Shown: positions 1 to 12,841, numbered from the stretch's first letter. The stretch: 64,000 nt of DNA from Allacma fusca (GCA_947179485.1 OX359248.1:1319501-1383500), one strand, 5' to 3'. The notes: generated by a model not told the origin, from the letters alone. Numbers and translations: made by a program.

Positions 1-1458
1 TACATACATAGATGCATTTAATTAATATTCTGTCTGGGTCACTGGGTATGCTAATTGACAATGCGAGCCTCAACATATAAGTGACGTATCATATAAAATG
101 AATCAGACCAAGATGTTTATTATACAAGCATACAATCGGTATAGCTAGGATAGACTGATTGACTGATATGATATACATAGATGCTAAAACTGATTGTTTT
201 TCTTTTAGTAGCATTGGCAATGAGAGTAAAATGTTTTGACTGGTCTCTTAAATATCATTTCCACCAGTCAATGCTTTAACTCTGATAATAATTTCCCATG
301 TATTTGACATGAATTTCTGAATGTATTTAGGTTGATAAATTCCTGAACCTCTGGATAAAAACGCCGCATTCTTGACAGCGCCATTAGACCCTTGACAAAA
401 GCATGACAACAAATGCTCATTGTCAGTACGGATCGCCCATCATTTGTAATACTTAATAACAAGTGCAATTAAATTGTTCAAACCTACAACATAAAATTAT
501 CTGCTGTTGGTGAATGTTGATACATAATTTGTTTGTAGTTGAAAGCAAAGCAACACACTGCATATTTAAACTTCTAGCTCTGGTTCATGTGTGTATTTGC
601 AATGGCTAAGGTAATAAAATCGACCGAGTCAAAAATGTTGCTGTAATGAGGAAGCAAAGGAAATTATGCGTTCAATCATTTTCCAAGTTTGTACGCAGAA
701 TTTTGTCGGGTTTTGACCATTGACCCCAAAAAAAACTTTTGTCATGGCACACGTTCTTGTTGTAAAAAGTTGATACAACTGTCAACTGAATGTTTACAAT
801 AAAGTTAACACATGCGTACGCAGTGTCCTAAAATGTCATACTTTCCAACATCAATCAACTGAGACAGTAATTGGAGCAAGTCCAGGGGCCAGGGATAGAG
901 TCACAACTTCTAATTATGTTCCTCAATTACTATTTACACTGGAACGCACTATCCGGACCCGTGGAGTAGCGTACAGGATCAAAGGTATAAGTAGTAGTGC
1001 CACATATGTACAAATATGTACCTATCTGTAAATGCATGTATCTTGATGATATCGCAATTGGTTCCTACACAAGTACAAACGTCAATCAAATGATTTGATG
1101 TGTGAGACAAACAAATGCGAATGTTATTGAATGCTGCAGTGTTGATTGTAGTAGAATCGAAGCATTTGATACAACATCTGCAACCTTACTCGTAATATCT
1201 CAAGAAAAAAGTGATTGGATTTAATTGTGATTTAAGTGTTTGTGGTTGTAAGATCATAGACGTCAGTTATGTGAGGAATTCCGTATAGTTTGGACGAACG
1301 CTGCGTTATTGAGCAATATTTATGCGACATTATTGTAGCTACTATGAATAAGAACAGTCTCTGTACTGTGCAGAATTTTACAACTTGAAATAAGCATATT
1401 TGAGCGGGGTTAATGGTAGATGTATAGAGACCTGCAATGTGTAAAAGTCGGGCTGTAC
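1..1458. other. No exon recognised; presumed intron/3' part of the GPCR gene
   Basis: This stretch lies downstream (minus strand) of the last visible GPCR exon. That exon ends in phase 2 with a GTACAG donor, so the gene must continue leftward. I looked for an acceptor followed by a TM6- or TM7-like hydrophobic segment on the minus strand and did not find one. A minus-strand open frame at 268-468 is not hydrophobic and has no family signature. The missing exons probably lie beyond the left edge. Confidence 0.5.
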
Positions 1459-3769
1459 CTGAAGGAGTTGACATGCCGAGCATTGGCCTTGAGGACATGC
1501 TGAAGGAGGGATGGTTGCTTATGACCTTCGGCTTGACTCGGGTATGCTGACGAGGGCCAGTCTGAGGATATGCTTGCAGTGAACTGTCCAATTTGTACAT
1601 GTTGGCATTTTTCTTTGGCAATCTAGAAACATTATTTCCGCAAGTTTATCCCCCATATAATAACACAGCCAACATTAATTACCTGCATGAAGTATTCTCA
1701 ACTCAACACTGCAATGCATACGGATGCTATTAAACATCTCTGTGCTCATATAATACTAAACAATGAGCCTTGCTATAAATAATAGTCTTAAACATTGCTA
1801 CACCTACGCCATTCGCGCATGTTTTGCATTTATTTATTGTATTTTCTGTCTCAACCTCTCTGCTGAAATATGAGTCAGAAATACATGGAGGAAAGACTTT
1901 GTCATGGAATTTTCTTTACCGTAAATATGATGTAGTAGCAGACAGACATCACGGATAAGCACAGTAATGTGACTGCAGTGAACACAATGGCGAAGTATGA
2001 CAATTCCACTGATTCCACCTTCGACCTGCAAGTACCACAAGAAAAAAATACTATGGGGTTCATTTTTGTATTTATTTATTTTTTTAGTAACGATAAGCTT
2101 ACTAAAAAATTACTAACAACTAAAATGTTGTTGTAAACTTTCCTTTTGAAATTTTCCAGCAGAACGTTAGAAGCTACTGGAGGAAAGATGGATTTCATTG
2201 TGAAACATATACACAGCATGCGCAACATGCTTGTAGGCATTTTTCCTGGTAATTTTCTATACACGTCGAATTTTATTTATCGACTCAAGTTTCCTATCCA
2301 CCTTGCTTCGTGGAGTAATGCTGATTCTGGAAAATGTGTAGCATATAGATACATCAAGCTCGTAGACGGAGAACCTGCTGTGCACAAAATTCATTGAGAA
2401 ATTCAAGGAAACTTACGCAGAGAGGGCGATTAGTGGAAACACTGTGACGAGAGCTGACAAAGTCCAAAGGAAGATTATGATAAGAGAGCATCTGTACGTG
2501 GTTACAATGGATTTGTACCGCATAGGTCTCGCTATCGTAATATACCTGAAAGGTAAGAATTGTTCAGTTTAGTGTTTCTGTCATTCCACTTTACTCCTTT
2601 TACCTCTGAAGTACAAATAAGTGAGAAGTACCAAGAAACTCTATATTTTGAAATGATTTCATTCCCCCACCTCTCCAAAGAACATTCTCAGTATCTCCGT
2701 ATCATGTGGACCCAGTACTGATTACCAGCTAAAAACCAATGAGAGTCAGTCCACAAAGGTAACATAAACTTCTAGGTTCAATTCTGAAATACATCTCAAG
2801 ATTTCTAGAATGAAATGAATCTTATCCCCATTTCCACGAAAAATATGAATCTGATGTTAGTGGAAACTACAGTAAAACGTGGTATGTACAGTAATAATTG
2901 CTGGGAAATTGGGAGTAAATCCAGTTTACAGCAAACGTGGATCTTTGTAACATTTCCTGAGAACCCACAAACAATGTTTTAACAATAGCTTTAGTGATCA
3001 GTTCGAATACATCATTACAAGACAATTACGCAATTAAATTTGTAGAACCTCGGCAGTCCATAAATATACTTGTCTTATCTTAGCTTCGGTGTAACTAATG
3101 GAACTGGTTGTTAATAGCTAAACTCGTATTTTTTCTTGCCAAGTTCACTGTAACACGTATGCACATCTAACTTCTAGCTCATGTGTGCTGCATGTGCATA
3201 ATGGTTAGCGACGAAGCAGGACTGACTTACTAACCACAAAGCAATTACCTGTTTTACTATGAATGGCGATGTTCACTTCCTTTTTTTAACCAAGTTTGCT
3301 TTAACATTTGAAAAAAATTGCAGACTTCACATTTTTTCTGATTTCAGTCCTCGGTATGCATACATGCCCTTATTCATTGACACACACAGTATTTCCCTAA
3401 TAAATGTATTACAATGTCCTAGTATGGGTACAGCAACAAGGAAGAAAGTTACCAAAAGTTTTAAAACCTCTTCCAACTCCTTATTATAAATTAAGCCAAT
3501 TTAATGATGCATTTCCAAGTTTAAAAATTCCGTACAAAGTAAGCATGTAATTTCTAGATTTAAAAATGTGCAAGTGCCATATAACGGTGTACCTTTCGCA
3601 AGAGATTGAAGTAAGTGTGAAGGAATTGACGAGGCCAGTACCAAATGTCACGTACAGATTTGCTTGCTCCAAGTGCGTGTACACTGAGATGTCAATGAAC
3701 GAACTCAGTGAGATCAAGAGGGTCAGCAGAGACACCAAGATGTGAGAGGATGCCAAACTCAGGACGAAT
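1459..3769 (-). CDS. Class A (rhodopsin-like) G-protein-coupled receptor, partial
   Basis: Four phase-compatible exons on the minus strand are seen: 3593-3769, 2417-2545, 1920-2025 and 1459-1622. Together they encode about 192 residues. Exon one holds TM2 (FVLSLASSHILV) and TM3 ending SCER; exon two restores the E/DRY-type motif as CERYITIARPMRY and carries TM4 with the conserved Trp (FLWTLSAL); exon three is TM5 (SYFAIVFTAVTLL then VCYYIIF); exon four is a basic cytoplasmic loop 3. All borders are GT-AG. Seen: TM2 has His where nearly all class A receptors have Asp 2.50; position 3.25 is Glu, not the disulfide Cys; the second extracellular loop is very short and Cys-free; TM5 lacks the usual Pro. 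Absence of that disulfide and TM5 Pro is known in the melanocortin/lipid-receptor (MECA) group, so a MECA-like receptor is my inference. TM1, TM6 and TM7 were not found. The ligand is unknown. Confidence 0.8.
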
Positions 3770-6611
3770 CTGAAGTCATGAGAGTAATATTTTTTAAAAC
3801 ACCATACATTAATACATATCTCCAATAATTATACGTGTTACGACACGACTGCCACAAAACTTGGATTATTTCATCTCCTTTTTTTAATAGTGAGGAAGGA
3901 AACACGATATTAAAAAAAACAAGACAAAAACAGGTGAAAACAATAGTAATGAAAACAGGAAGTTGGGAATGATTGCATTCCAAGGGAGATAATGGTTTTG
4001 TAACTTTTCCCATGCAATGTACATATTTGTAAAATGCGACAATAAAAACAAAGTGATGGATATTGGGGGAATTAGTGAAAAGGAAAGAGAAAATACGAAA
4101 TAAAGCAGACATGACAGCTGCAAAAAATCACTACCTGTTTGAAGCATTTCGAAATAAGGATTTTTTGGCGATGGTACAAAAAATAGCTCCATTCAAAAGG
4201 ATGGAAACTGTGCTAATGCCGGTGCGAAGGACCAACGAATCTTCAAATTCCATAATCACCTTGTCTTTTTTAACTTGCTAATTCTTTCCACTGTTGCTAG
4301 AATACCGGGAAGCGTCTCCCTTGTTCACATTGTATACGCTGAATGACAAGGATGAGCTCACCCGTGATCGTGGTTATCATCCAGTGAAAGTCATGTAATC
4401 ACACAAGTCAAACTCCAATCCTCAGAAATTCCGCGTGGGAATAACTTGAGTAGAGATTCTTTTTTTTTCTCTCCCTCTGAGGAAAACTACATGCGGAAAA
4501 TATCCCCGGTGTAGAGGGAAATGTTGAAGGACGGTCGATCGGTATGGATGATGTGTTGCGAGAGTGATACGAAGAACAAATAACACAGCGGGGCAAGGTC
4601 AAAATCCAGATCAGTTTGTCAATTAGAGCTCACTATTGTAGTTCACTATAAGAATGTACTGGGAAACAAAATAAATGAACTGAAATAAGTTTGGAAACTC
4701 TCGGGGCAATAGCATTTGTGTTGTTGGTGAATGTGAGACGTGAATGTGCTATGGTATGATTTGACTTGTTGAGATGTATCAACTGACTGTGAGCTCAGTT
4801 AGTGAATTTTCGAGGAGATTGTTGCGTGGGACGCACATTGTTGATCAAAGCTGACCTTGCAGTGGAGAACGTTCCTCGATTGTGAGCTGACTATTACTTC
4901 AATGTTGCGGTATATATCTTTCGTATCACAATCTCAAGAATTGCGAGTAGCCAAAGGGCTCAAGATTAGGTTGTACAAAGATTCACTACACACAGCACTG
5001 CGGAGCACCCCTTTCCTTGCGAACCCTATCAATGAGCGTACAATGAATAGTGTACAATGAAAAGTGATTGCTCTCCTTTGTTCAATGCACGTATATATTT
5101 AAAAGAGTACTTTTATATATGGCAAAATGTTTTCAGGAGAGCTCTTAAAATGCATTTTTCCTCACCATACTTTCAAGTTCCTCACATTTTATTCCCAACC
5201 ATAAACATTTTCATGGAGCTATTAAATCCATTCAGCTATGTCCAACATTATACCATCTTTTCAATATCTCCTTACAGGCAGAGTTAGTTTTGAGATTTTA
5301 CGCAATTTATTACCATTTATTTTTAGCAATACTAATTACGAAATTATAGTTGTTACGAAATGCAACTTAAATTTTAACAATATAATTTCATGTCAGATTC
5401 CTTTTCTTAGCAATGCCGTATTCTTGTGGGGCAACGGTTTCAAACTGTGAAGCTAAACTTGGAAGTTACAGAATCAATACTACATTATGGTAATAACAAG
5501 TGTTTATTGTTACTGAAGATTCTCACAATTAAAATTTTCAAACTATAACAGTATGTACTTGGTTGTTTTTGCAGATGAAATTTGTTTTGAATTACTAAAT
5601 TTCAATAATTAGGTTCAAATGGCTACAACATGGAAATCTATTTTTTTAGACGGTACAGGAGATTTCGATTTGCAAATACACAATCTTCTAAAGGTTTGCA
5701 ATTGAAAACAAGTAAATATGGGACAAGGGTGAGCGAGTAAATTTCAATGCCTTGAGAATTAATGAAAACTGAAATGAAGCACACATGTAGATTCAATCAG
5801 TATGCACGTGCATTCTGCAGGTAAATACTTATCACTGCATTATGCTCACAGAAACAATCTTTGAAACAATGACCCATATTTGCTGACTGACTCCTGCTTT
5901 TATACGGCGTTCTATTTTTGTGGTGATGATACATATAATAACGCTTGAATTTAAACGAAAGTGTGAAAATAAATTCCTGGATAGGTGATCACGGACTGAG
6001 AGACAGGGCAGACTGTAAGATTGGCACTGTAAGTACAGCCTCAACCTTCAACTATGGGACAAGAAATGCAAACATTTAAAAGTCTAATGTGGAAGACATT
6101 AGCTGTTTAAAAATACACCTACAGGATATAGAGCTAAAGCGTTAACACGGAAGACGTTAATGAAACCATGAACTTATCATCCACTACAGCCCTGACGGTA
6201 CGGGCATGAGACAAAAATAACCCGGCGAGAGTCAAACCAAATAAATACCATTTCTTTGGGGAATTCAATAAAATACACACATTCACGTAAACACGTCAGC
6301 GAGGAAAATTTAAGTACCAATTTGATTGTTCCGTCAAACAACTGCAGTGTTGATGTTACCTACATCTATACATATTGATTAGTAATGATGGAATGAATGA
6401 GGAAAACGTTGCAAGCATATTAATCTTATGCAAAATAAGTTTTTATTGCGACGAGATTATATTCAATTATGATTAGGGTGTATTTTCCAAACCGTAAGTG
6501 GTACAGATATATAAATACGATATATTCGTATCTAAAGGCATTAGAAAAAACTTACTTTTAGTAATCAACGCACAAAGTCTGATATGGAAATGTCAACTAG
6601 TTTTTTAAAAC
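3770..6611. other. Non-coding stretch between GPCR and VPS33B
   Basis: It should contain the GPCR TM1 exon and promoter, because the TM2 exon starts in phase 2, but I could not identify either. Overlapping minus-strand frames at 3759-4192 contain hydrophobic runs, but they lack a TM1-like pattern and a matching donor. A short hairpin pair with the shared loop GGAAGAC occurs at 6084-6102 and about 6141-6160. Nothing else is recognised. Confidence 0.4.
6442..6447 (-). terminator. Putative poly(A) signal of VPS33B
   Basis: AATAAA reads on the minus strand about 165 bases past the VPS33B stop codon. The placement is plausible, but the hexamer is common in AT-rich DNA. Confidence 0.35.
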
Positions 6612-8980
6612 TTAAACAGTAACAGCCAAGTTGACAATTTTCTTGCCTGTGGTGATGTCAGTACCTCCACTGATTATGTTAAACCCATGCTGCTTGGAGA
6701 CGAGTTGTAAGGCAACAATCTCACTTCGAGTGATTCCACCAACAACAAAAACTAAAACATTTCTACCTCGCCCATAGGGTTCTCCTGATCCTGACTTGCA
6801 TTTAATGACGTTGTCACTGATCTGGTAGAATTTCATTAGATCTTCTAATTTCTTTTCTATGATGGCACTATTAATCTTCGGGGTTTTCAAGATAGACAGA
6901 ATTTCATCAGTAATTTTGGCGACGAAAGGAGTATATGCACCATTAAATACATAACTTGCGTGGTTAGGAGCATCAATACTGACGTCAATATTTGTTGCTG
7001 GAACTGGAATAATGACATCATAAGGACATTAAATTAGGTTTATGGTAGCAACACTCAACAAATAATTGGAAAATTTAATAGCGATACGTAAAACAAAGTC
7101 GCAGTAAAATTGCATAATCGTACCCAGTTTTTTGACAATATTTTGGAATGATGACGGCTGAGTAGCTCTCTTATATTCCTTCGTAGCTGAAGGTGAAAAC
7201 GGAGTTGCATTTGCAACTCGAGACATAACCTCTGCAACACCTTTCGCGTTGGCTTCTATTCCCTTGTAAGCGTATAGCAGTCCCATAGCTTCTAAGTTCT
7301 GAAGGGTAATGGCATGCTTGAAGCCATAACTATGAATAAACTGAGTTTTTATGGATTTAAAATCTCGTACACCATCCTGAGTTAACGCAATCAGACAAAG
7401 TAATTTCATAATACTTTGTTGGTCGTAACCTTTAGCCATGGCATCTTCGAGAAAGTTTTTAGTTTCCGTGTGAAACGCATTCTCTAAGATCTTTCCTTCC
7501 AGATCAACTTGTTTTCTTAGTTCAGTGGACTTCTGATTAATAATTACTCCAACGGCATCTAAATGTAAACTTAAGCTTCTTTGAAGCATTTTCATTTGAT
7601 TCAATTCATTTTCAACAAAATTTCGCATCTCTTGCACAGAGAGTCCAGAAGATCTGTCCTTCCAGACCTTCAAATCCTTGGCTTGATTCTGGAGGTACCG
7701 AATAACTCGAGAAAAATGGAGATTCCTTATTTTTTCAAAAATCAGATCGGAGGAAGTAGCCATTAATTGTGTAGTTGTTTCTTTCCCTGTAACTTCGGGT
7801 CCAAACGTGATAGTTTTTCCCTTGATTCCGAAAACTTCGTCCAGCATTCCTTCATAGGACAAAGATGACATCAAAGGACTAACGAAGTCCATTGACCGAT
7901 CAATAATTAAAACTGTAGGTAAGTCTGAGTCTCGCCGATTATGTTCGAGCAACGAATGGGAATATATTCTCTCATACTCTGTCATCATTCGCACCACAGT
8001 GTTCGAAAAGCTGCCCATCGCTATCTAAATTGCAATACAAAGGCAAAATGCATATACCCAAATACAACAAGTACACAAATTTGATTACACAGGACTAACT
8101 AAAGAATTTACTCTATTTCATGCTCACCAAGTGATGAAAGTCACCGTAAATCCCTCTAGCATTAAAAATTGCCTTGGCCACAGAGGCTAAACCCGAAGTG
8201 TCCTGATGTAACCATAAGTTCGCTGCCATGTCCTCATACTGAAGGGTCAGAATATGCTCGTCCAAAGGTAACAGTTCATAGGAATATTGCGCAAAGGTGA
8301 CGTGACCATGGACGCCCTCCCTCTCAAACAATGCAGGAATGACATGGAGCAGACGAGGGATTACAACAACTGCATACTGCATGTTCACACCCCTCGAAAT
8401 ATTTTGCTGTATATGATCACACACTAGCTTCGCCAATATTAGGTCAGATCTAATGAAATAAAGGCACGTTGCCACACTCTCCGAAGGCGTTGGTGGTCCC
8501 GATTTCTCCAGGTACAGAACCTTTTCCACACCATGATCTCTGGAAATAAACAATAGTTGTTAAAATCATTAAAGTCCATCCCATCAACTAAATAAATCCT
8601 CAGCAACAAAACTACAGTTGACATAATTTGCGAATTCATTTATCAGTTATTCTTCAAGATTAGATTCGCATAGCTACTCCAGGATACTCGTACATATACA
8701 GTAACTACATTCGTGTTCATTAACTCGCAATCACTACGTAATAAACGATAAAGTTCGACGCACTTGTAGGACACTACTGTCATCCGCAATGACAACATAC
8801 ATTCCGTGATTACATTAAAATATAGTTTACTTACTTGAGGAACTGGAAATTCGCAATTAGGTCCAATGTAGTTGTTAATTTGGAATCTATCACCAAATAC
8901 TTCTTCCCTCTCAGGACTCGGAGGGCATTTTTTAAATTCTCTTTCGAGACTGCTCTAAGGACTTTTAAATCGGGTGCCAT
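6612..8980 (-). CDS. Vps33B: Vacuolar protein sorting-associated protein 33B (Sec1/Munc18 family)
   Basis: Exons on the minus strand are 8835-8980, 8128-8539, 7124-8024 and 6612-7003. They are joined by GT-AG introns of 295, 103 and 120 bases, and the phases agree at every join. The product is 616 residues; human VPS33B has 617. The start MAPDLKVLRAVSKENL is the only in-frame ATG before conserved sequence. The Sec1-like fold is recognisable throughout: FLKDHGVEKVLYLE, LLPLDEHIL, LIIDRSMDFVSPL followed by YEGMLDE, FGPEVT, HSYGFKHAITLQNL, ASYVFNGAYTPF, and the C-terminal VLVFVVGGITRSEI. Family knowledge: VPS33B partners VIPAS39 (CHEVI complex) in late-endosome/lysosome-related trafficking and SNARE-mediated fusion. 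The spacing of these blocks fits VPS33B better than VPS33A. No partner gene is nearby, and no damage is visible. Confidence 0.95.
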
Positions 8981-10972
8981 GATAAATCTTCACGGAAATT
9001 TAAAATCCCCCAGTACGGCCAAATGCATACGTCTATCTTCACAATATCACTAAATAAATAAATGACTAACTATTTCCATAAATGATGAAATTGATGAATA
9101 ATTGCAGAATCAGACAACTGTTACATTTTGAATAGAAATAATTACATATATATTTGAATACTTGTTCCTAGCTATTTCGTTAATTTCTAGTAACTAACAT
9201 TTTAATATTTACACCTCTTACAATAAACAGAAGGATATTAGAGTCATATGAATGGACTTTTAAACAATTAAAATAATCACTGGTAATGACTGAGCAGAAT
9301 TGTAGAAATCTCGGAAAGAATTAGGGAAATTATTGGAAGATGTGTAACTTTGAAGACTGCTCACTCCTTCCCGCACTTTCCTCTACAAAAACTGATGAGG
9401 CATAATAATGTGTGACGGAAGACAGGAGGCATCGAAAGCAGTACCGCCTTGTACCACAATCCTGTTTCTTTTTCATGTCCTGTCTTCACTTCTTCACAGG
9501 TCTTTGTTTTTCAAGCCCACTAATAATTATTGTCAACTCATTGTCAGAGGAAGCTTCCTCTTCATGCTAAAATTCAGACATGCTTGATTTTCAGAAAATT
9601 GATTTTTCCAGCAACATTTTTATTCCCACAATTCTGAATAGTTCATGTCCTCAAGGAAGATCCAGTCACTTATATAGGCAGTATTCATGTACATATAGGT
9701 ACAAAAACTATAGCAATGAACATGTTGTCCAGACCTTTCTTTAAAATTCCTTCACGTAGTAATTTTCGAAAAAAAAATATATTTTTAGGAAGAATTTTTG
9801 GTTCTGCCTTGTAACTGGATTTTGTTTGTTTTAGACCTATTTGAGGCAAGAACTAATTTGTCAGTTCATACAGTTTATACATTAAATGTTGGGTTTTGTA
9901 TACGCACGTTTCAGCAATGAGAAAAAATGATGCTGAAGATACTATTTTTGTTGTTTACTGAAGACACTATTTTTGTTGTTTACTGAAGACACTATTTTTT
10001 TTAAAACATTTAAGTATATTTTCTCAAAAAAGAAAAAATAACAAAGCTGTAGATTTAAATGCTCTATCAGGGACTTTTATTTTGTAGAGAATTGAAAGGC
10101 GTTGTTGTTTGTTGATTTTGGGTAATGTTTTGTTATACGTTTTGATGATGTTTGCTCGGAACAGTTAAATAATAATTTTTGTTTTGAAATGCTGTATGAA
10201 TGATGTATTTTCTATGCTTTGGATAAATGGACATCTGTAATGTTTTTATCTTTTTATACATGATGTTCGCAACTTCGGTTAATTTTGAGGAAGATGATTT
10301 TGATGGATTTACTGGAAAGAGGCCAGACTATAAGTATGTACATACATGTAAAGTAAGGATATTAGGGCTGAGAATGAGTGAAGAGCAGTGTTTATTGCTA
10401 GCGTCTTGACACTTGACGAACCAAAAGTAAATGATCCTTGTGAGGGAAATAAATTGGGCGTGAGAATGTGGCTTACAATAAACGATTCTTGGAAATATTT
10501 CATGAATGATGCAAAGAGGAAGAACTTGTACAATGAATTTTAAGAGTTGTAAAAGATGTTTAGTTTATTCAAAGTTCATCAAGGGTATGAAGAAAAAAAT
10601 GATTGAAAAGGAATTTGGAGAAGTCGTGGAGAAAGGTACGAATATTTAAAGGAAGATGTTGAAGACATAGTGACAATTACTAATAGAACCCCAACCCCAA
10701 AGACGCACATTTATGGCATCGAAGGACTGCAATCTGCAGTATAAAAAATAAACTCTATACCGACTTTGCGGTTGATACAAAAAAAGCTGCTGACAAAATC
10801 ATGTAGGATGGTTACGTGTTACAAAGCTGTATTATGTTATCTAATACTACCCTGAAATGTGCCCCAGCACTTGCTAGTAGCATGTGAATGTTCACACACT
10901 TTAAAAATGTAAAAAAGGAAAAGAAGCCCATTAAAGAAATTGGTTGTTTCATCAGCAATGCTCATGAAAAAT
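8981..10972. other. Intergenic stretch between VPS33B and the glycine-rich gene
   Basis: It contains the VPS33B promoter side and the downstream flank of the glycine-rich gene. A short plus-strand frame at 10227-10409 has no family signature and no supporting context. Apart from the 25-bp tandem repeat near 9.95 kb, I see no gene or RNA. Confidence 0.5.
9935..10007. repeat. Tandem repeat, 25-bp unit, about 2.9 copies
   Basis: The unit begins GAAGACACTATTTTTGTTG and recurs at 9935, 9960 and 9985. The first copy differs by one base (GAAGAT) and the last copy is incomplete. It is a local minisatellite. Confidence 0.8.
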
Positions 10973-12574
10973 TTAACGTCCGTGAAGTCCAACACCACCA
11001 TAGCCTGAGCCGAAGTTGCTGCCACCGCCGTATTGGCCACCACCATGTTGACTACCAATTCCTCCACCAAAACCACCTTGGCCTCCGTATCCACCACCAA
11101 AACCACTACTGTGGCCGGCTCCACCACCAAATCCCTGAGCCTTTCCGAACCCTCCTCCGTATTGACCTCCGTTGTATTGGTTTCCGTGAAGACCTTTACC
11201 GAAGCTTTGACCATAGTTTTGTCCGTGGTTGTCTCCGTAGACAGCGTTATGTCCGGCCTGTCCCTTGTTACCGTAGGTAGCGGTGTTACCTTTGTTGGCC
11301 ACTTGGTGATGACCGTTGAGGAACTGTCCAGCATTTCCTTGCTCACCCTTGTTGAAAACGTTGTCGGCATGACCCTTGAAGAACTCTTGACCATTGGCAT
11401 TGTTGTTGAAAGCACCCTCATCTCCGAATTTGTTGAAGAAATCTTCCTCGTGGTTGCTGTCGTGGAATTGGTGGTTCTTGCTGAACTCATCCTAAAAGAT
11501 AATTTGTCACTGGAATTTAACACACTTTCAAATTTATTAGAATTTCAAGACAAATGAGAATCGAAAGGATATGTACCTTGTGAACCAAGTTTCTGAATCC
11601 CTTGGTGGCGTGTCCCTTGGAGTGAGCTCCCTTTTGTCCAAATTTGGTACCTTTGACGGCCTTGACAGCGGTTTGTTGGTTTCCGAAAGCTTTACCGTCA
11701 TTCTTGGAAGATTTGGCGAAAGCTCCTTGGTTTCCGAAATGACCCTTCTTTTGACCTTTGTTCACATGACCAGTGTTAGCAAGAACGTTTCCTTGGGAAG
11801 CTTGGAATCCTTGGTTACCCTTGTGTCCATTGACGTGGTTATGGTCAGTTCCGTAAGAGCTTCCGAATCCCTTAATAGCCTTGTTCAAGCCCCCTTGGGA
11901 AGTTCCGTAGCTATAGTTCCGTAAATCATTTGTTACTTTCTAGGTTGCTATTATATTCTACAATGATGAATTTTAAAAACTCTAAGGTGCTTCAAAAAAT
12001 ATATATTTGTAAACTTACTTGCTTCCACCTCCGAAACCTTTACCACCGCCGAATCCAGCTCCGGATCCGTAGCCGCCACCGTAGCCTTGTTGCCCGCCAT
12101 AGCTAGCCTTTTGTCCTCCGAAGCCACCATGTTGAGAGCCACCTCCGAAGCCACCACCGCCGTAGCCGCCACCTCCGATGCCTCCGATTCCTCCTCCGAT
12201 GCCTCCGATTCCACCTCCGATGCCTCCGAGTCCACCTCCAATGCCTCCGATTCCGCCACCGTAGCCGCCACCACCGATTCCACCATAACCGGTTGCAGAC
12301 GCTTTCAAGTCAGTCTTATCAGCTGTCATAAACAAACAGGGGTCAAATGAGTTCCTGATCCAATCGTATCAACATTGCCCAAAGTATTATTTTTAGCGTT
12401 ATATTTTTCAAATCAGTTTTAATAAAGTCCGAATAGAATGGAATATTGAAGATGACAAAGTCTTAGTCCAAGGTACAGCTACTCCTTTGCTCTCTCACCA
12501 GTCTCAGCTACAGCTTTGATTTCCTCCCCGAAGACGGCAGCCACCACCGTTAGAACTACAAAAGTGATCTTCAT
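10973..12574 (-). CDS. Secreted glycine-rich structural protein (cuticle/silk-like)
   Basis: Minus-strand exons are 12499-12574, 12019-12322, 11577-11910 and 10973-11491, joined by GT-AG introns of 176, 108 and 85 bases with matching phases. The product is 410 residues. Residues 1-16 (MKITFVVLTVVAAVFG) form a signal peptide, so it is predicted to be secreted. Exon 2 (about 26-127) is nearly pure Gly with GGIGG and GGYGGG repeats. Exon 3 (about 127-238) is Gly/Lys/His/Asn-rich (HVNKGQKKGHFGNQG). Exon 4 (239-410) begins with an acidic, Phe-containing stretch (DEFSKNHQFHDSNHEED), passes through NKG repeats and returns to GGGYGGQGG-type repeats. Similar compositions occur in arthropod cuticular, silk and antimicrobial glycine-rich proteins, and I cannot assign it to one of them. 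The acceptor of exon 3 has a weak pyrimidine tract. Long antisense frames over this gene are by-products of the GGN codons. Confidence 0.85.
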
Positions 12575-12722
12575 CCTGAATGTGAAGAGTGAGGAAAAAT
12601 CACAAAAACTCTAAAATATTTGTAAAAGTTTAGGGCTTTTTGTAGTCGGATCCTTTTGTTTTTGATGCTCTTTCTATGAAAGCTGGAAGAGATGTGATGA
12701 TAGACAAAGGTAGTATCCGGTG

Positions 12723-12730
12723 AATTTATA
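12723..12730 (-). promoter_or_regulatory. TATA box of the glycine-rich gene
   Basis: TATAAATT reads on the minus strand about 150 bases upstream of the start codon, which leaves room for a 5' leader of about 120 bases. Strong TATA promoters are typical of highly expressed structural-protein genes; this assignment is inference. Confidence 0.5.
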
Positions 12731-12821
12731 GTTGGTCATGGCAGGATTTGAATTTATTCAGTGTCGATGTGAGGGAATAGAATTGAAATAAAAGGAAGGT
12801 CGAAATGTTTACAGTGGCTAG

Positions 12822-12841
12822 GTAATAATAATAATAATAAT
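12822..12841. repeat. (TAA)n microsatellite
   Basis: About six uninterrupted TAA units lie upstream of the glycine-rich gene promoter. Confidence 0.9.

Noticed and set aside
268..468. Minus-strand frame as the GPCR TM7/tail exon
   Set aside because: Not hydrophobic, no NPxxY motif, no clear acceptor.
1232..1621. 129-residue minus-strand frame (KKNANMYKLDSSLQ...)
   Set aside because: Overlaps GPCR exon four in another frame. The phase set by the TM5 exon selects the frame starting IAKEKCQHV, so this reading was set aside.
3759..4192. Hydrophobic minus-strand frames as the GPCR TM1 exon
   Set aside because: The hydrophobic runs come from T-rich DNA, lack the TM1 Asn pattern, and no donor in the required phase was found.
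10227..10409. 60-residue plus-strand frame with an acidic stretch
   Set aside because: No homology recognised, no splice context, next to a simple repeat.
10837..11523. 228-residue minus-strand frame rich in Thr/Val
   Set aside because: Wrong frame of the same gene; the in-phase splice solution with a signal peptide is far better.
11033..11557. 174-residue plus-strand open frame over the glycine-rich gene
   Set aside because: It is the antisense of GGN-rich codons (Thr/Ser/Val-rich nonsense) and crosses the real intron borders.
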